Source: Vanilla planifolia (lineage: Eukaryota > Streptophyta > Magnoliopsida > Asparagales > Orchidaceae). Taken from it: 64,000 nt of DNA. Position 1 is the first letter of the stretch. Every line of letters starts with the position of its first letter. A model generated the notes under the pieces. That model did no database searches. It was not told where the DNA came from and worked only from the letters and a program-made list of their open reading frames with translations. The stretch spans positions 26,228,470-26,292,469 of the forward strand of contig CM043875.1 of the NCBI GenBank assembly GCA_023846275.1, read 5' to 3'. Made by a program: the position numbers and the translations under genes. Below are positions 38,301 to 50,135 of the stretch, one piece after another.

Positions 38301-41300
38301 GCTTTTTCACCTGCATCACTCCTTGATTTGAGAGATTTAAAAACTTAACATCTCTATATTTTTCAACTTTTTGCTTGTGTTATGCACTGATTAGAACCCA
38401 GGACAGTTCCCTTTTTGTTACTAGTCACAAAAGAGGTGATTGCCCCTTTGCTTAGAAAATCTGCTATTGGCATTGTGTTCTGTTTTGAATGTGCTTTGAC
38501 ACAAAGTTTTTAAATATCCCGTGAGTTGCAGTATTTGTTTCCATTGTAATGTAACACTTTCAGTATTTTCTGGTCCTGTTGTCTATCTTGTCATACTTTC
38601 TATGCTTATAAGTATTATCATAATCCATTTATGCAGTTGGTTTTCTTGCGAATGTTGGTGGGCTTTATGCTGTTAGCATTGCAATTTTCCTCTATATCCT
38701 AGTGCAAGTAAGTTTTATATTTTGGTTATTAATGTGTAATTTGCGGGCTTGTTATTTGTCTTTTAATAAAAGGAGTATAAATTGCTGAAGAAGTCGGTGA
38801 ATATGTCTTGGATTTCTAAGCATTATAACTGCCATGATTCTTATTCGGTGAATTTTATCAGTATATCCTGCAAGTTTTCATCACACATGTGAGAAACGGT
38901 ATGGTTTAGTATTTTCTATTAAAAAAATTTCAATTTGATTTGTTTCTTTAGGTCTAGCTTTTTTTATCTAACAATATTGCGTTTATGGATATTCTAGTTG
39001 CTGCCAGTAAGAACGTGGGCAATAGATTCTTTGAATATTTAAGTCCCCATAGCCAACAACATAATGCCATCTTCACCATCCTGCATTGACGCAGCCATTT
39101 TTCCTGTATCAGCTTCTATATATAAGCTTTGTTTTCTATGCCTGTGGAAATTACTTACCACTATTGTTCACCTGAAGTGTGAAGCCAGGGTGAAGAAATT
39201 GCGTAATGAGGATAGTGTTATGAGGCAAATCAGGTGTCAAAGACGTGCACAGCTTAACTGGCAGAAGGTAGCTCTCTATCAAAACAGTGTTTGATCAATT
39301 GATCTATCTGATTACTGATATTACATCAATTTTATGCAGTTGAGGAAATATGTCATGTACACCTGGCCTTCTAGCAACTTGGATGTGAAGAATATCAGCA
39401 CGAGTCAGAGCAGTTCGACAGAAGGTTGTTGTTTTGGAAATGTATCACAGAAGCAGCAGATTAATAGACATGATTCGTTGTCTATTGACAAAATGTTACA
39501 GAGTGTAAGTGCTATGGTATCAAGATTTTTCTTATCAGTAATGGATTGTGTTAAATATTGTCTTGCATTTTAAAATAAAAAAGGATCTTAATTATTTAAT
39601 TTTTGAACTAAATATAAATTATTTAGATGACCAAATAAAAGCAATAGCTTTGAATGATACCAAGTCAGAGTTTAAGGGGATAGATCAATATCTATTTCTG
39701 TGCATTGAAGTTTTAATTCATCATTCTCTAATATTTGAATTGCTTTAATGAGTTCTTTAAACGGTTTTGAAAATTTCCAAAAATATCCTAGATTAAGGCT
39801 ATGTTTGGTGTTTGCTTAGAAGATTTTTTTCCCATTTGATCTTAAAGACACTAAAAGTTTATCTAACTTTTATAACTTTTCTTTTTTCTTTTTCTCAAAT
39901 AAAATACTTTAAAATATTTTTCTTCAAAAGCTTATCAATCGCAAAAATTATCATTGAATAGGACTTAAGACAAGGATGATAGGCATGAGCAGCTTTAGAA
40001 GAAAATATTGAAACTGGTCTGTGAGATGATGTAGTCTTTCATTTTCTGATTAAGACAATGAACTTCTGGAACAACAATCACATTGAGGTCTTTTGCATCA
40101 CAAAGTATGAGTTCAAGAAATTTGACGATAGTAATAACTGCAATGTTTTGAGGATCAAGATGTTAGTTTTTAAATGCAAATTTTACAAAAAAGCACCATA
40201 GTGGAACAGACAAGTGAAAATAAGAGATTGATCAAAATGTTTTCAATTTAATTCAGTTGTATTAGGGAGATGTTCTTCAAACTTTCATAGATCATGAAAT
40301 TACAAATGAATTATACGGAAGGGTGGATGCCTTGCATATGCCAAGTTGCTTTCCAATTGATTGTGTTAGAAGTAGCTTTTTACTGTTTTCTTGAGCAAGT
40401 ACTTCACTTCAAGAGCATTTGGATGCATATTTTATGATATTATTAGACTTTTCTAATATGGTTGTGATTATTGAAGAAGGGGTCCAAGGATTTGATTTTG
40501 CTATGTTATGTGACTTGTTTCTTTTGGGCTTTTGGCAACACCTTGGTTGTACTTTTATGACAAAGGAATGACAAATCTGAAAGATATGAATCCTTTTTTG
40601 TAATCTGATGATTTGAGATTGCATGTATTAAGAGAGACTTCTGTTGAGTATTTACTTGTAAAAATATGTAGAAAAAAAATGCAACGAGAAAGATAGAGTC
40701 AAGTCAATGTGATAATGTATGAGAAAATGTGAATGTTGCTATTGCAAAAGCTTGAACATTAGAAATCTGAGTTCATAATTTTTGCAAGTAGAATTTAAGA
40801 GAAAAGTGAAAAGAAGGGCAATCGAAGATTGTCTCAATTGTTTAGGAGTGTTCAGATAGTTGCAATACAGTTTTTATAATTGTTGATTATTATCTCTTAT
40901 AAAAGGTGCTAGATTCTTGATTCTAGTTGCTTCTATTATGTGAAACCTCACTTGATTGGTTTACTCTTTGCGTGCTAGTTGATTTTGGAAATATCTTCGT
41001 AGGTATGACTTGCAAGATAGGTGGGATAAGTTTATTTTAGGTCAAGACTTATGATGGAGTTATTAAAGTTTTGGGAGAGGTCAAACCTATTCTACTATTA
41101 AAGAAAAAACTTATCTCGATTGTTTGAACTCTCTAGATTCTCTATAGAAAGTGGAGTCCATCTTGTTTCTAGGGGTGTCATGGTTATGTTGAAATCCAAG
41201 AAAACTTATAATCTTCTTTCTACGTGGTCAAATAATTATTGATTCAATTTCAATTTCTTCTTATAATATGTTCATGTTGTGACATATGAGACTTAAAACA

Positions 41301-43731
41301 TATGTTAGTGGTGTTTGTTAGATTTAAGCAAAAGAGTTCTGCTTTGTTAACGAATGAATACTACATTAGATTTATGCAAGTATTTTGTTCTCATCAAGCA
41401 TGACAAGGTTAGGTTTTCTATAACAATTCATAGAAATATTCTATGGATTGCATGCTTTGATTTGGTGCGATGTGCTCAGCTCCATGGAAGATATGTAGCT
41501 GCATTTTAACTTCTATCGAGAGCTAATCTAGAAAGTCTTAGATATCTATGTTAAAGTAGAAATATAGTGTGTTTCAGCATTTAAGAGGTGGTTTATGAGA
41601 TTGGGAATTGATCATAGCTTAAAGAGTTTTGTTTTGTAGGGTTTGAGAAGCTCTTTGAAAGAGAAGGCTCACTAGGCATAAGGTGAATGTGGGAACTGTT
41701 GATTAAAACGAAGTGGCAAAGATAATAAAAAAAAAAAAAAAAAAAAAAACACTTCTTGGGATAGCAAGGTATGGTATCCAATACTGGTTTTGGAAAAGAA
41801 TTTTGAGCGGATGTTGTATCTATTGCTCACTGTTGGAGTGTAGATCTCCAAAATTTGCTATTGCGCTGAAGACTCCATAGGCTGTTTTTTCATGGCGTCT
41901 TGTATATTACTCAATGCTTAGGGTATGTGGCTTTCTAATTTACTTATGTTTATAAAAAGGAGGTTTATCTAGACTCATGAGTCAAGTGTAAAGCGTTATA
42001 TATATTATCCGATGCTTAAGGTATATGTTTTTCTAATTTATGCTTATAAAAATGAGGGTTGTCTAGACCCTTGAGCAAAGTGTTCCTTTCTAAGATATGC
42101 TTCTAGATCTATTGATTCAAAGTCATCTAGATTTGTTATTGGCAGAGATGTCAATTTTAAAGAATTGTCCATGGTTTATAAGAAGCTGAAGATAGTTTTG
42201 GAAGAGATTAGGCAGAGAAGCAGGTTGTTTGGTGTGTTTAAGGTCGGAGGTAATCTCTTCACAATGATCTACTATAATTAATCACTGAGGGTAGTAATAA
42301 TACCGCAATGACAACTCCTCCAAAAAATACTTTTTTTTAAGACTGAAAAGGCAGAATAATGAATGATTTTAAAGATTCATTTTGCTTTCATATGATTGTT
42401 TTTGCTGTAAATGTTGCAGTTGTTTGTTATAAGGACCATTCGTTTATGAAGAAATTGTTCAAAAGAAAGATGTTATGCTAATGTTATGAGTTTTAGTCTT
42501 TATATTATAATTAAATGTAGGAATTGGTGAAACTTGAAGATAATGTATAAGGTTCAAATTTGGGCATATCTTTTTCAACTAAATTTTAAAAAAAGGAATT
42601 TCAGACAATAACGATTTGTTAAATATTTTCTTGGATTATAAGAAGAAAACTGCTGATTATATTTCTTTGTTCAAAGAAATGAGTTAATTTAGATGTCTAG
42701 TTAAAAACAATATATTTGTATGATATTGAAGCAGATTTTAAGGAGATGGCACAGTATCTATTTCTCTCCTAATCTATAGACGAACTGATTGTTAATTCAT
42801 TCTCCAAAAGATGACCAATAATGTAATAAATTCGTGTTTTGGGGAATTCCAAAAATAAACATAAAAGGGAATTCCGTATAATATAGTAAAGATTAGAGTT
42901 ATGACCAACTTTCAAATGAAATGAAAATGGAAAACATCGGAGTGAATGAGAGGCGTCCTCTCTTTGCATTATTGTGGGCTTCCATTTTCAGCTCTAGTTT
43001 TGCCTTTGTCTTTCATCTTCTTTGATTCTTGATAAATATAAAGAGAAGTTGAGATCACATCTCCCTTTTTTTGGTAACTTATCATTTGTTTAATGTCTTT
43101 GAAAGTCTTCCAATTTTGTTGTTTGCATTGGATTTGTACTTGTATTTTATAATAAATATTGGGGTTTCTCATCCAATAGATGCAGGCTATTTTTTTATTG
43201 AAGTATGTAAAAGTCTTGTTATTGCCTTATTTAGTTCTCTATTGTTGTAATTGGATAATGTCAAGGATAATTGATTAGAATTATCCTTAGTGAATTATGT
43301 TTGCACGCACACACATACACACACACACACACACATATATGTTTGTGTCCTTTGTTCTAATAGATTCCTTTGTTTTATTTGTTTATTTGGTTTTTTCTCT
43401 TATTTTATCATGCATATGTAGACCATCAATATTTTATGTCATATTTATTAATGTCGTTAATTTATGTGCCTTGACATTGTTTTAGATTTTTTTCATGGGT
43501 ATATCTTAAATGTATAAATTCATCTTTATAATTTCATGTTTTTACAGAATGTTATTGCTCTAGAAATGATAGTGATTTGTCATGTTTACTTTCTTTCCAT
43601 TGTTTTACTGCATTTTTTGAATTTTTAAGTTTTTTTAACTGTATTGATGCTTCTACTAAAATTGTCCTCCCTTTTTGTGTATCAATTGTTTGAAACAGGA
43701 AAAGGCTGATCTAAAGAAACAAAGCAACTGA
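20341..43731 (+). CDS. Conserved plant three-pass membrane protein, 503 aa, seven exons
   Basis: Exons: 20341-20700, 35829-35920, 36066-36766, 38637-38707, 39178-39267, 39340-39504, 43699-43731; total 1512 bp with a TGA stop and all phases agreeing. Donors are GC (intron 1), GTGAGT, GTATGT, GTAAGT, GTAGCT, GTAAGT; every acceptor ends in AG. Layout: Cys-rich EGF-like N-terminus (C3, C15, C17, C29); membrane segment about 67-89; Arg-rich loop 91-130; segment about 136-157; large domain 158-384 with Cys 194, 226, 239, 242 and sequons N185, N228, N271, N294; segment 385-408 (exon 4); basic tail 409-503 with KKLRNED and Ser-rich stretches. Positive-inside charge places the N-terminus and the 158-384 domain in the lumen or outside, the tail in the cytosol. 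From memory it matches a conserved plant family annotated only as transmembrane protein; the core FINDMEFNITTVSSMTC looks strongly constrained. No function is assigned. Exon 7 is the least certain part. Confidence 0.85.
24360..27650 (+). mobile_element. Ty3/gypsy retrotransposon fossil
   Basis: Scattered, degraded but ordered traces of gypsy gag-pol can be read on the plus strand: a zinc-knuckle-like patch near 24820, an aspartic-protease-like region at about 25080-25420, reverse-transcriptase motifs at about 25690-26330, and RNase H-like traces at about 26930-27560. No complete LTR pair was identified, although an A/G-rich run near 28700 followed by TG could mark an old 3' LTR start. The copy is ancient, with many breaks (at least several per kb), and lies sense to the host gene inside intron 1. 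Between the reverse transcriptase and RNase H parts is an insertion of about 0.55 kb (26360-26920). Confidence 0.7.
26460..26895. repeat. Direct repeat pair of about 115 bp inside the gypsy fossil
   Basis: 'ggtatcatatattaagc..' at 26460 and 'ggtgtcacatataaagt..' at 26782 start two copies of about 115 bp, both ending in 'ggacattacntgat'. They are 322 bp apart and lie wholly within the DNA that separates two pol domains, so they belong to a later insertion. Confidence 0.65.
29342..29873. repeat. Tandem duplication of 266 bp
   Basis: Copy 1 (29342-29607) and copy 2 (29608-29873) are nearly identical, differing by a few substitutions and two small indels. Both include 'gatagattttacaccaaggtaa' in split form and 'aatcgtaataaaataaag'. 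The high identity makes this one of the younger events in the intron. Confidence 0.9.
30260..30970 (+). repeat. LTR-like scrap with a 225-bp direct duplication
   Basis: Copies at 30288-30511 and 30561-30785 (offset 273) share more than 200 bp, mostly identical, full of 'gatggtttgatcag' and 'gatcgattgtcttat' type words. Downstream at 30820 is a TATAAAAG box and a leader-like stretch that mentions 'ctgggttgccgcatcctgtag'. Such 'gattgatcg' word salads with a TATA box are typical of copia-type LTR U3/R parts. The family call is inference. Confidence 0.6.
31698..31895 (+). pseudogene. Unidentified coding-like remnant
   Basis: A 66-codon frame with one internal stop ends in QKVQMMEQDFDNIKSFL and TAG. 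Its composition (acidic/basic alternation, S/T/Q) is that of a soluble coiled-coil C-terminus and unlike the neighbouring AT-rich noise. About 150 bp upstream is a good 3' splice-site-like sequence (TTTGTTTCATGCAG at about 31552). It could be a captured or retrocopied host gene end. I do not recognise the protein. Confidence 0.3.
32741..32805. repeat. Perfect tandem duplication of 34 bp
   Basis: Two copies of 'aatgctcaagttctagttg' plus its continuation abut with an offset of 34 bp and almost no difference, so it arose recently. Confidence 0.9.
32985..33740. repeat. Three tandem units of 210-240 bp with (TA)n/(GTAT)n starts
   Basis: Units start with a TA-rich microsatellite followed by 'catatatctc' at 33097, 33310 and 33550. 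They continue through 'atcatggtcatcctgaaatag' in variant form and 'atgatagattgatat'. The first unit is preceded by an alternating TA/TGTA run at 33003-33086. Units are perhaps 75-80% alike by eye. Confidence 0.8.
34375..34740. other. Purine-rich segment
   Basis: The plus strand is dominated by A and G (gagg, gaag, aagg words) for about 350 bp. The open frame on the opposite strand, rich in Pro/Leu/Ser, follows from this bias. No domain is recognised. Confidence 0.5.
36767..38636 (+). other. Intron 3 of the membrane-protein gene
   Basis: An intron of 1870 bp with a GTATGT donor and TTTATGCAG acceptor. No transposon or RNA gene was recognised in it. A G+C-richer patch lies at 37590-37660. Confidence 0.75.
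40020..42260 (+). mobile_element. Ty1/copia retrotransposon fossil in intron 6
   Basis: Degraded but collinear copia traces can be read on the plus strand: gag start and gag body (about 40100-40620), a zinc-knuckle patch near 40740, a protease-like patch near 40920-41010, the gag-pre-integrase region at about 41020-41330, and integrase traces up to about 42210, where RFVIGRDVNFKELSM matches the end of the integrase region. No reverse transcriptase or LTR pair was recognised, so the right part is missing. It is ancient, with many breaks, and lies in the same sense as the host gene. Confidence 0.7.
41727..41749. repeat. A23 homopolymer
   Basis: A perfect run of 23 A within the copia fossil. 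It is not preceded by a gene-like 3' end, so it is not taken as a retrocopy tail. Confidence 0.9.
43303..43336. repeat. (CA)n microsatellite
   Basis: A CA-rich run with one 'cgc' and one 'cat' interruption, in intron 6 of the membrane-protein gene. Confidence 0.85.
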
Positions 43732-44900
43732 TCATTGCACGTATCCTGTAAACACAATTCATTTCAATCTTAGTCTGATCACTTGTACAGGTATTGCCTA
43801 TTCCTCTACTTTTTAATTATAAAACATCTATCTGTTCGATGTATCTATGTGTGCTAGAAGTGCAAGATTTGGCATTCCTTTTGTAATTTATATAGTTAAT
43901 CCTAGTTTTAAAGAATAATTAAACTTTATAATGATCAAATTCAATGATGAACTTGTAATTTTCCAATTTTCTTTCAATGTGAAGTAAAACAATCATAAAT
44001 TTGTAGGTTTCAATTGTTGCTTTATGGTCTTAGGAAGTATCATATTGTTCAATAGTTTGAAGTTATGGACAAGTTCTCTTAGGAAGGCAGAATGAAGGTT
44101 GTTTGGCATACTCTTTGGAACCATAGAGATTTGTAGCTGAAAGGCTTTAAGTAGGAATAATCTAAACATACATGGCAAAAACTTATTCATTTGATATTGG
44201 ATTTTTTAATGCAAGATTGCTTATGTAATTTCAAGGAGTTATACCCATGTTTATGGTTATGTAGTTTAATATCTATGGTTGTCCTAGTTGTAAGAAGAGA
44301 CAGAAATTAGTATAACAAACTCAATGCTATATTGGTGATTTGGCGATTTTGTCATGTGCCACCATTAGCTGTTAAATTTTGAATATGTTTTTTTTTAGAT
44401 TGATTTGTTGGAGCAAAGTGAATATCTAATATTATGCATGAAAGTTTTTCATAAGAAGCACAAAATCATCTAGAAAAAAAAGCCACTACAATGAAGACAA
44501 GAATTTATGTTGTTTGGCCCTATTTGACTTCTCCTAATTTTCAAAAGGCATCTTTAATTTCTATTCCAAGAGAAATAAGTTTTAATCTTTTTCTTTTCTC
44601 TTTTGAGAGCTTTCTTAAAAGAGACAATCCATTGTGATTTTAATTAATCATAATCATGCAATTATAATAATTTACATAATATATAATAAATTAGTAAACC
44701 AAATCTTAATACTATTATGGATCAAATGATTATTACATAAATGATATGTTACAAGATACAATACTAATGAATCTTACCTTAAACTTAAATTTTGTAAACC
44801 ACTTGAGAAGATGTGTTTGTTGTTAATTCTATGTTCTCAATGTTGATTTTGTCATTGTTATGCCTAGTTGATATAACTTATGTTTTGCCTAGGATGCATG
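43732..44900 (+). other. 3' flank of the membrane-protein gene
   Basis: The 3' UTR must start here, but I cannot place a convincing polyadenylation site. A possible extra donor follows 'ttgtacag' at 43791, so a 3' UTR intron is possible. No further gene was seen. Confidence 0.4.
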
Positions 44901-47000
44901 CCTATGTCTAGGATCATTGTCATGTAATGCGATACTTCTCTTTGATGTGACTATAGAGATCTGTGCCAGTCTTAGAAAGTGAACAATTCGTCCATTTGTT
45001 GCAATTTCTTAACAAACTATCTTTTGTTCTCATCCTTATCCTATTGCACTTGCTCGTGATTTGGTAGTCATAACTTGTCTCCATACTTATAATAAGTTTG
45101 TACAAGTTAGTAAAATTTTCCTTCAAATTTGTCATTATTCTTTTAAAAATTATTAAAATTATGCAAAACACAACATCTCAAATCAAGAGTTTCTAATAAA
45201 ATTAGATTTATTTTTAGACCTAACATATATTTCAATTAAAATTTTCATGACCTTTAAACATGCAAATTTGTGTAGATCCCAACGCTAACAATTTTGTTCT
45301 TGCCACCATTTGTCATCTTGACCTTTAACATTATCACATATTTGATACTTCTTAATTTCTCTCTAATATTGCAAGTTGTAGCTAACATCCAAATTCTAAA
45401 TTAAAATTTGAATCATCCATAGATGAAGATGTGGCCATCAAGATTTAAATCTTGAAATTACTATCCAATACGATAGTTGTAGTCGAAGATGATCTTTTCT
45501 TTTTCTATTTTCTTCATCTTAAATAAATTCTTTTACTATGCATTATTGTTTTCTTATATGACCTTTTTCATTACAAATAAAACATGTATTCTTGTGACCT
45601 TTTAACTCGAAACACCCCTTGTTCCTTGTTGAATGCATTGTTCTTCATATTTATTTGTAAAACAATGATCAACTCATCAAACTTAGAATATCCTTCTCAA
45701 ATAGCAATGTGGTCACAACATGATCAAATGTAGATGGCTAGGAGGCCAATATAAGTGCATTGTCCTACTTGATCTTCCAATCAAATGTAGACAACTCATT
45801 CAATTTATTATTTAACACATTCAAATGTGCATTCAAGTTTTATTCATCTATCATCTTTTAAGTCATAAATCATTCGTCAAAACAAATGATTTGTTAGTGC
45901 TTTGGACTTATGCTCTCTAATTTTTTCTTGTCCTCTTGCATCTATTATCAAATGACACCTCTAAGTGTATTATTTTCAAGAAATTGCTATATCCTATTAT
46001 TTGCTAGCTATATCCTATTTTTTATTAGCTCCCATAGCTTCTATAATATATCATTTAGCATTATTGTTGGTTTATTTTATTTATTTTTTAGTCCTAATTC
46101 ATTCTTCTTTTCTTTAGATGTTATTCACACTTCACAATTTTATTAGGCTTTATAGAGAAACTTGAAATCTTGACAATGAAATTGTGTACCCAACCAGTGT
46201 TAGTAGTAGTTGATGTTTATATGGATCAACCTTAATATAGTCAAAAACCACCCTTGATTTGAGAATAATTTCACTTTTTTGCCTAGAATTGGAAATTAGC
46301 ATAGAAATTTTGTCATACACATTATCTCGAAAACCTTGAAATGCCTAGGAATTGACTCTTGGATCATAAAAATTTGCCTCCTTTTACCCAACATATTACA
46401 AAATCAAATAAAACAATCAGAGTTATCTATTCCTTCTTCTCTAACCTTGTTTATATCAATGAGTTTAGTGCCAACACTATTTTTTTGTTCCACTCAACAC
46501 AACAATATCTAACCTTGATTGAAGTTTTGTTTGTGGTATCTTTGACAAATTTAATACTTAAGTTGTCGTCAACTCGTTGGAGACTTTGTCTTTGATGTTC
46601 ATACACCCTTTTAGTCAACGGTTTCTCCTCTCGTGGAAATTGTTGAAAGCAATCTTTTAATTGGTTTGTTTAGTTGAAACTCTGTTGACAACCATTGTAC
46701 ATTGTTGCAATGCAATGTCATTTTCTCAAATGGTGACAACTCTTTCTTATCACATCAGATGTAACCCCTTACTCAACATTGCCTTCTCAAAGTTTCATTA
46801 TCGCCTCTTGTGAATTGTTGCCATCACCTTGCAACAATCTTGAGTAAATCCATACAACTTTTTTGATATTTTGACACCATTGGTAATCTCTATGACTTGA
46901 GATCTTCAAATTGTAATCATGTTATCACTTTTTGGGGAAAAATAAATTCATACTACAAAGCATGTAAATCTTCTAGATGAAACATAAAATCACTAAGAAG
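44900..47000 (-). mobile_element. Ty1/copia retrotransposon fossil (gag part), minus strand
   Basis: Reading the minus strand from about 46.1 to 45.2 kb gives copia gag traces: a gag body around 45640-45900 and a CCHC zinc knuckle at about 45555-45595 (CFICNEKGHI core). Weak protease-like traces follow to about 45200. No reverse transcriptase, integrase or LTR pair was identified. It is ancient, with many breaks. Outer boundaries are guesses. Confidence 0.6.
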
Positions 47001-48860
47001 AAAATTCTATAAAGAAGAATTTAAGGGATTTGATCCCATCTAGTCTATTCATCCTCGAACTCTCAAGAGGTGTATCCTTTTAAAAAAGGAACAAAATTGA
47101 ATCTCTCTTTTTTTTTTTCTCTTAATATGGATTCTCTGCGAGCAACAATATTTTATAGGAGAATTCAACTAAATAAGATGTAACCCTAACATGGTTAAAT
47201 GGATATAAATTGAATTAAAGAATATGTTTACTTCAACAACATAATGGATAGTGTGATCTAACATTTGGTTTATGTCAGCCATCACCCCTTTCTTTTCTAG
47301 TCTTTATATTATATTGAAAATGTTATTTGATTCACCCTTTTTCATTATCTTCATGCATTTGTTTCTCATTGCTTCAGTAACATGATTGATGGTTCGCAAA
47401 AGTGGGAGCTAGAAGTTTCTTCATATGCTATTCTATTGCTTATTTAGAAAGTTTCTTTTTCTATATCATATTATTTGGTTAATTAAAAAATAAAAATAAA
47501 AGTTTATGTGATTTATTGACATAATATAATATATTGTTGAGAATAACAATAACAATATAATTTTTACATAAAAATCATATAATTTTGATAATTATAATAA
47601 TTTAGTAAAATATGATGTGATGATACATATGATACATTATATATGATATGATATTTTTGATAAATATAATTACTTTGCAAAACATATGCTAATATCAATA
47701 TCATTTCTAACCTGAAATCTAGTAAAAAGTAAAATTTAAGATATATTAACATGTCTTGTTTTAAAAGTTGAAGTCATCGAAACATTATGAAAAAAAGTCA
47801 TTATATAAAAAAAGCTTCACAATATGCATCAATGTTATGAGAAAGGGTACAAGCTATTTTCACCAAAAAAAAATATAGAAATGAATGAATTGTATTTGAT
47901 TGGTTTAAACACCATTTAAATTTGGTTTTAAAAACATATAAATTCACACAAAAGATAAAGATAACATCATAATTAATATTATTGAAATCCATGGCCAAAG
48001 GAGCTTGAAGATCTCAAGATTGATAAAAATCATCATATCCATTAATCTCAAAAACTCTCCTTTAGCTCATTTATTTGACACTTAAAATTACAACAAATTG
48101 CATAAATTATATTATCAATTAATGAAATGAGAGGCATTAGTCAAATATATAAGAGAGGCATTAATTATAATTTTTTGATAGATTTTTAATATGATGTTCT
48201 TTTTAAGGAAGTTTTGTTACACTTGTTATAATTGAGGTGAGAATCTTTAGTAGATTTCTTAATTAATTTTGAAACATAATTGTGTGAAGATTACAATAAC
48301 TAAAAAACAAAAATTTTAGATGACTAAGCCCAAAATAACAATTCTAATTCCACCATTAGTCACCTAAGATCGAACTTACAAAATAAAAAAACTTTAGTAA
48401 AAATGGATAAGTAAAATCCTTACACAACATTAGAAGGATCAACATAGATTTAAAAGTGTTTACACAAATTTGGTTAAAAAGTGCCTATAACAATCTTAGT
48501 GCAAAAGCTCCTAAAATGAGCTTGGCCAAAAATAATATTACAACAAATATTATAATTGAAATGAAATAAAAACCAAATATCTACAAAGTCAAATACAGAT
48601 ATTTATAATTACATAATTAAGTTTTGAGACATTTCTAAAATAGTGGTTTAAAAAGATAAAATTATGAGAATATTTTAATAAGGAAGATTGACAACCTAAA
48701 AGCATGTTGCAGCTTTTTTTTTAACTCAAAAGATTTTGTCAAATATAAAAAATTTGAATAGAATTGAAAAAGTTATTCAATGTGCTTGTCTTAAATTAGA
48801 TTTAAGAATGATGTATAAATAGTCAAGAGTCAATATGATGGTTAATTAAATGACATTATG
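47001..48860. other. AT-rich spacer, no gene seen
   Basis: Open frames are short and of AT-driven composition (I, N, K, Y, F). No domain, repeat unit or RNA gene was recognised. Confidence 0.45.
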
Positions 48861-48869
48861 ATTGTTAAA

Positions 48870-50135
48870 GCTTATTATAGAATTAATTGTTTGAGATTCT
48901 AAAATTTTGATGAACATTATAGGATAACAGTAACTACATCAAATGGTCCGATCAAACTATTGGCCAATCCAATTAACTCTTCCTGAATCAACATACAAGC
49001 TTATTTGTTCATCATACTTGAGTAATACTATAGCTAAATAGAGTTTAGATTTGAAGGGAGACTTAAGATAGAAGATGAGATATGTTCTATGTTTATTTGG
49101 AGTATTGTTCATACATGAATAGATTTGGAGCATTAATTTGAAACTTAAGCTAAATTGGTAGGCTATTTGAGAATGACGTACCTAGTGTTCGGACATGTAT
49201 TTTGATTCACCTTCATTCTTATGATGTAGATTATCATCCTATAACATAATCTCATGTGATATTAGGATAAAAAATAAAGAGGTTGAAGGTAAGTGATCAT
49301 AACATTTTATAAACAAAGTGCTCACACAAGGTTTTAACATTTGTTATCTATAAAAGTGCAAGCATTTGTTTTATTATCTACATAGAGAACATAATATGGG
49401 CTTTGCATGTTTGAGCTTAAACTTTTATACTTTTCACAAATAAATTCTTTTCTAACAAGTTTTGAAATTAAGCTCACATGTTTCACATCTTGTTGGACAA
49501 TGATTCGACCATCGAACAAAAGCATGATTAACCAAAGTTTAAGAAGGGCTTTGTTGGACAAGCATCAGCTAATTTGATGGGTTTGATATATGTCCAACAA
49601 ACTTCAATCCATCCGACGATTGATCTAATCTTTAACATAATTGAGTTATTAATTCACAGTTTGATGGGCATGAGATTGTCTGTTCAATGTTCGATGGTAG
49701 ATCCAAAGGGATCAGACAATTTGTTGGTTTAGTTTAACATATTTGATATTTTATTGGATGATCATTCTACTGATGTTTTGTTGAATTTTATGTTGAAAAT
49801 GTACTTAAAAATTATGGTTTTTCAGACAATGATTGAATCATTCGACGATCATCGGATTATCAGTAGACCATTTGTTGATTTTGGAAATTCGGGATAGATT
49901 TGATTGGATCATTCAATAGTTTGATTGGATTGTCCAATGTATTTATTGACGTCTAACAATTACTAACTTTTTGGGAATTAATTTTTTAATAAGCTTAAAA
50001 TGTCATAATGCTATTTAATTAAACATTTGGCAACTATTGACTATATATATATTATTCTTAAACCTAATTTAAGGTGAAGCATATTAAATAACTTGATTAA
50101 TTTCATTCAACTTCTCTCTATTTAACAAAATCTGT
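48870..50135 (+). repeat. LTR-like scrap
   Basis: This holds many 'gattgatc', 'ttggacaatgattcgacc' and 'ccatccgacgattgatc' words, like the scraps near 12.5, 22.3 and 30.3 kb. Near 50040 a TATATATATA box follows a 'tttggcaactattgac' block, as in copia LTR promoters. No partner copy, gag or pol adjoins it. Boundaries are approximate. Confidence 0.4.

Larger units (their letters stand above)
39505..43698 (+). other. Intron 6 of the membrane-protein gene
   Basis: An intron of 4194 bp with a GTAAGT donor and a TTTGAAACAG acceptor, leading to the 33-base last coding exon. It contains the copia fossil at 40020-42260. If unspliced, the frame runs on 23 codons to a stop at 39571-39573, giving a different, hydrophobic tail (VSAMVSRFFLSVM...). 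Confidence 0.65.

Noticed and set aside
41727-41749. A23 run as the tail of a retrocopy
   Set aside because: The sequence before it is integrase-like and not a gene 3' end, and similar sequence continues after it.
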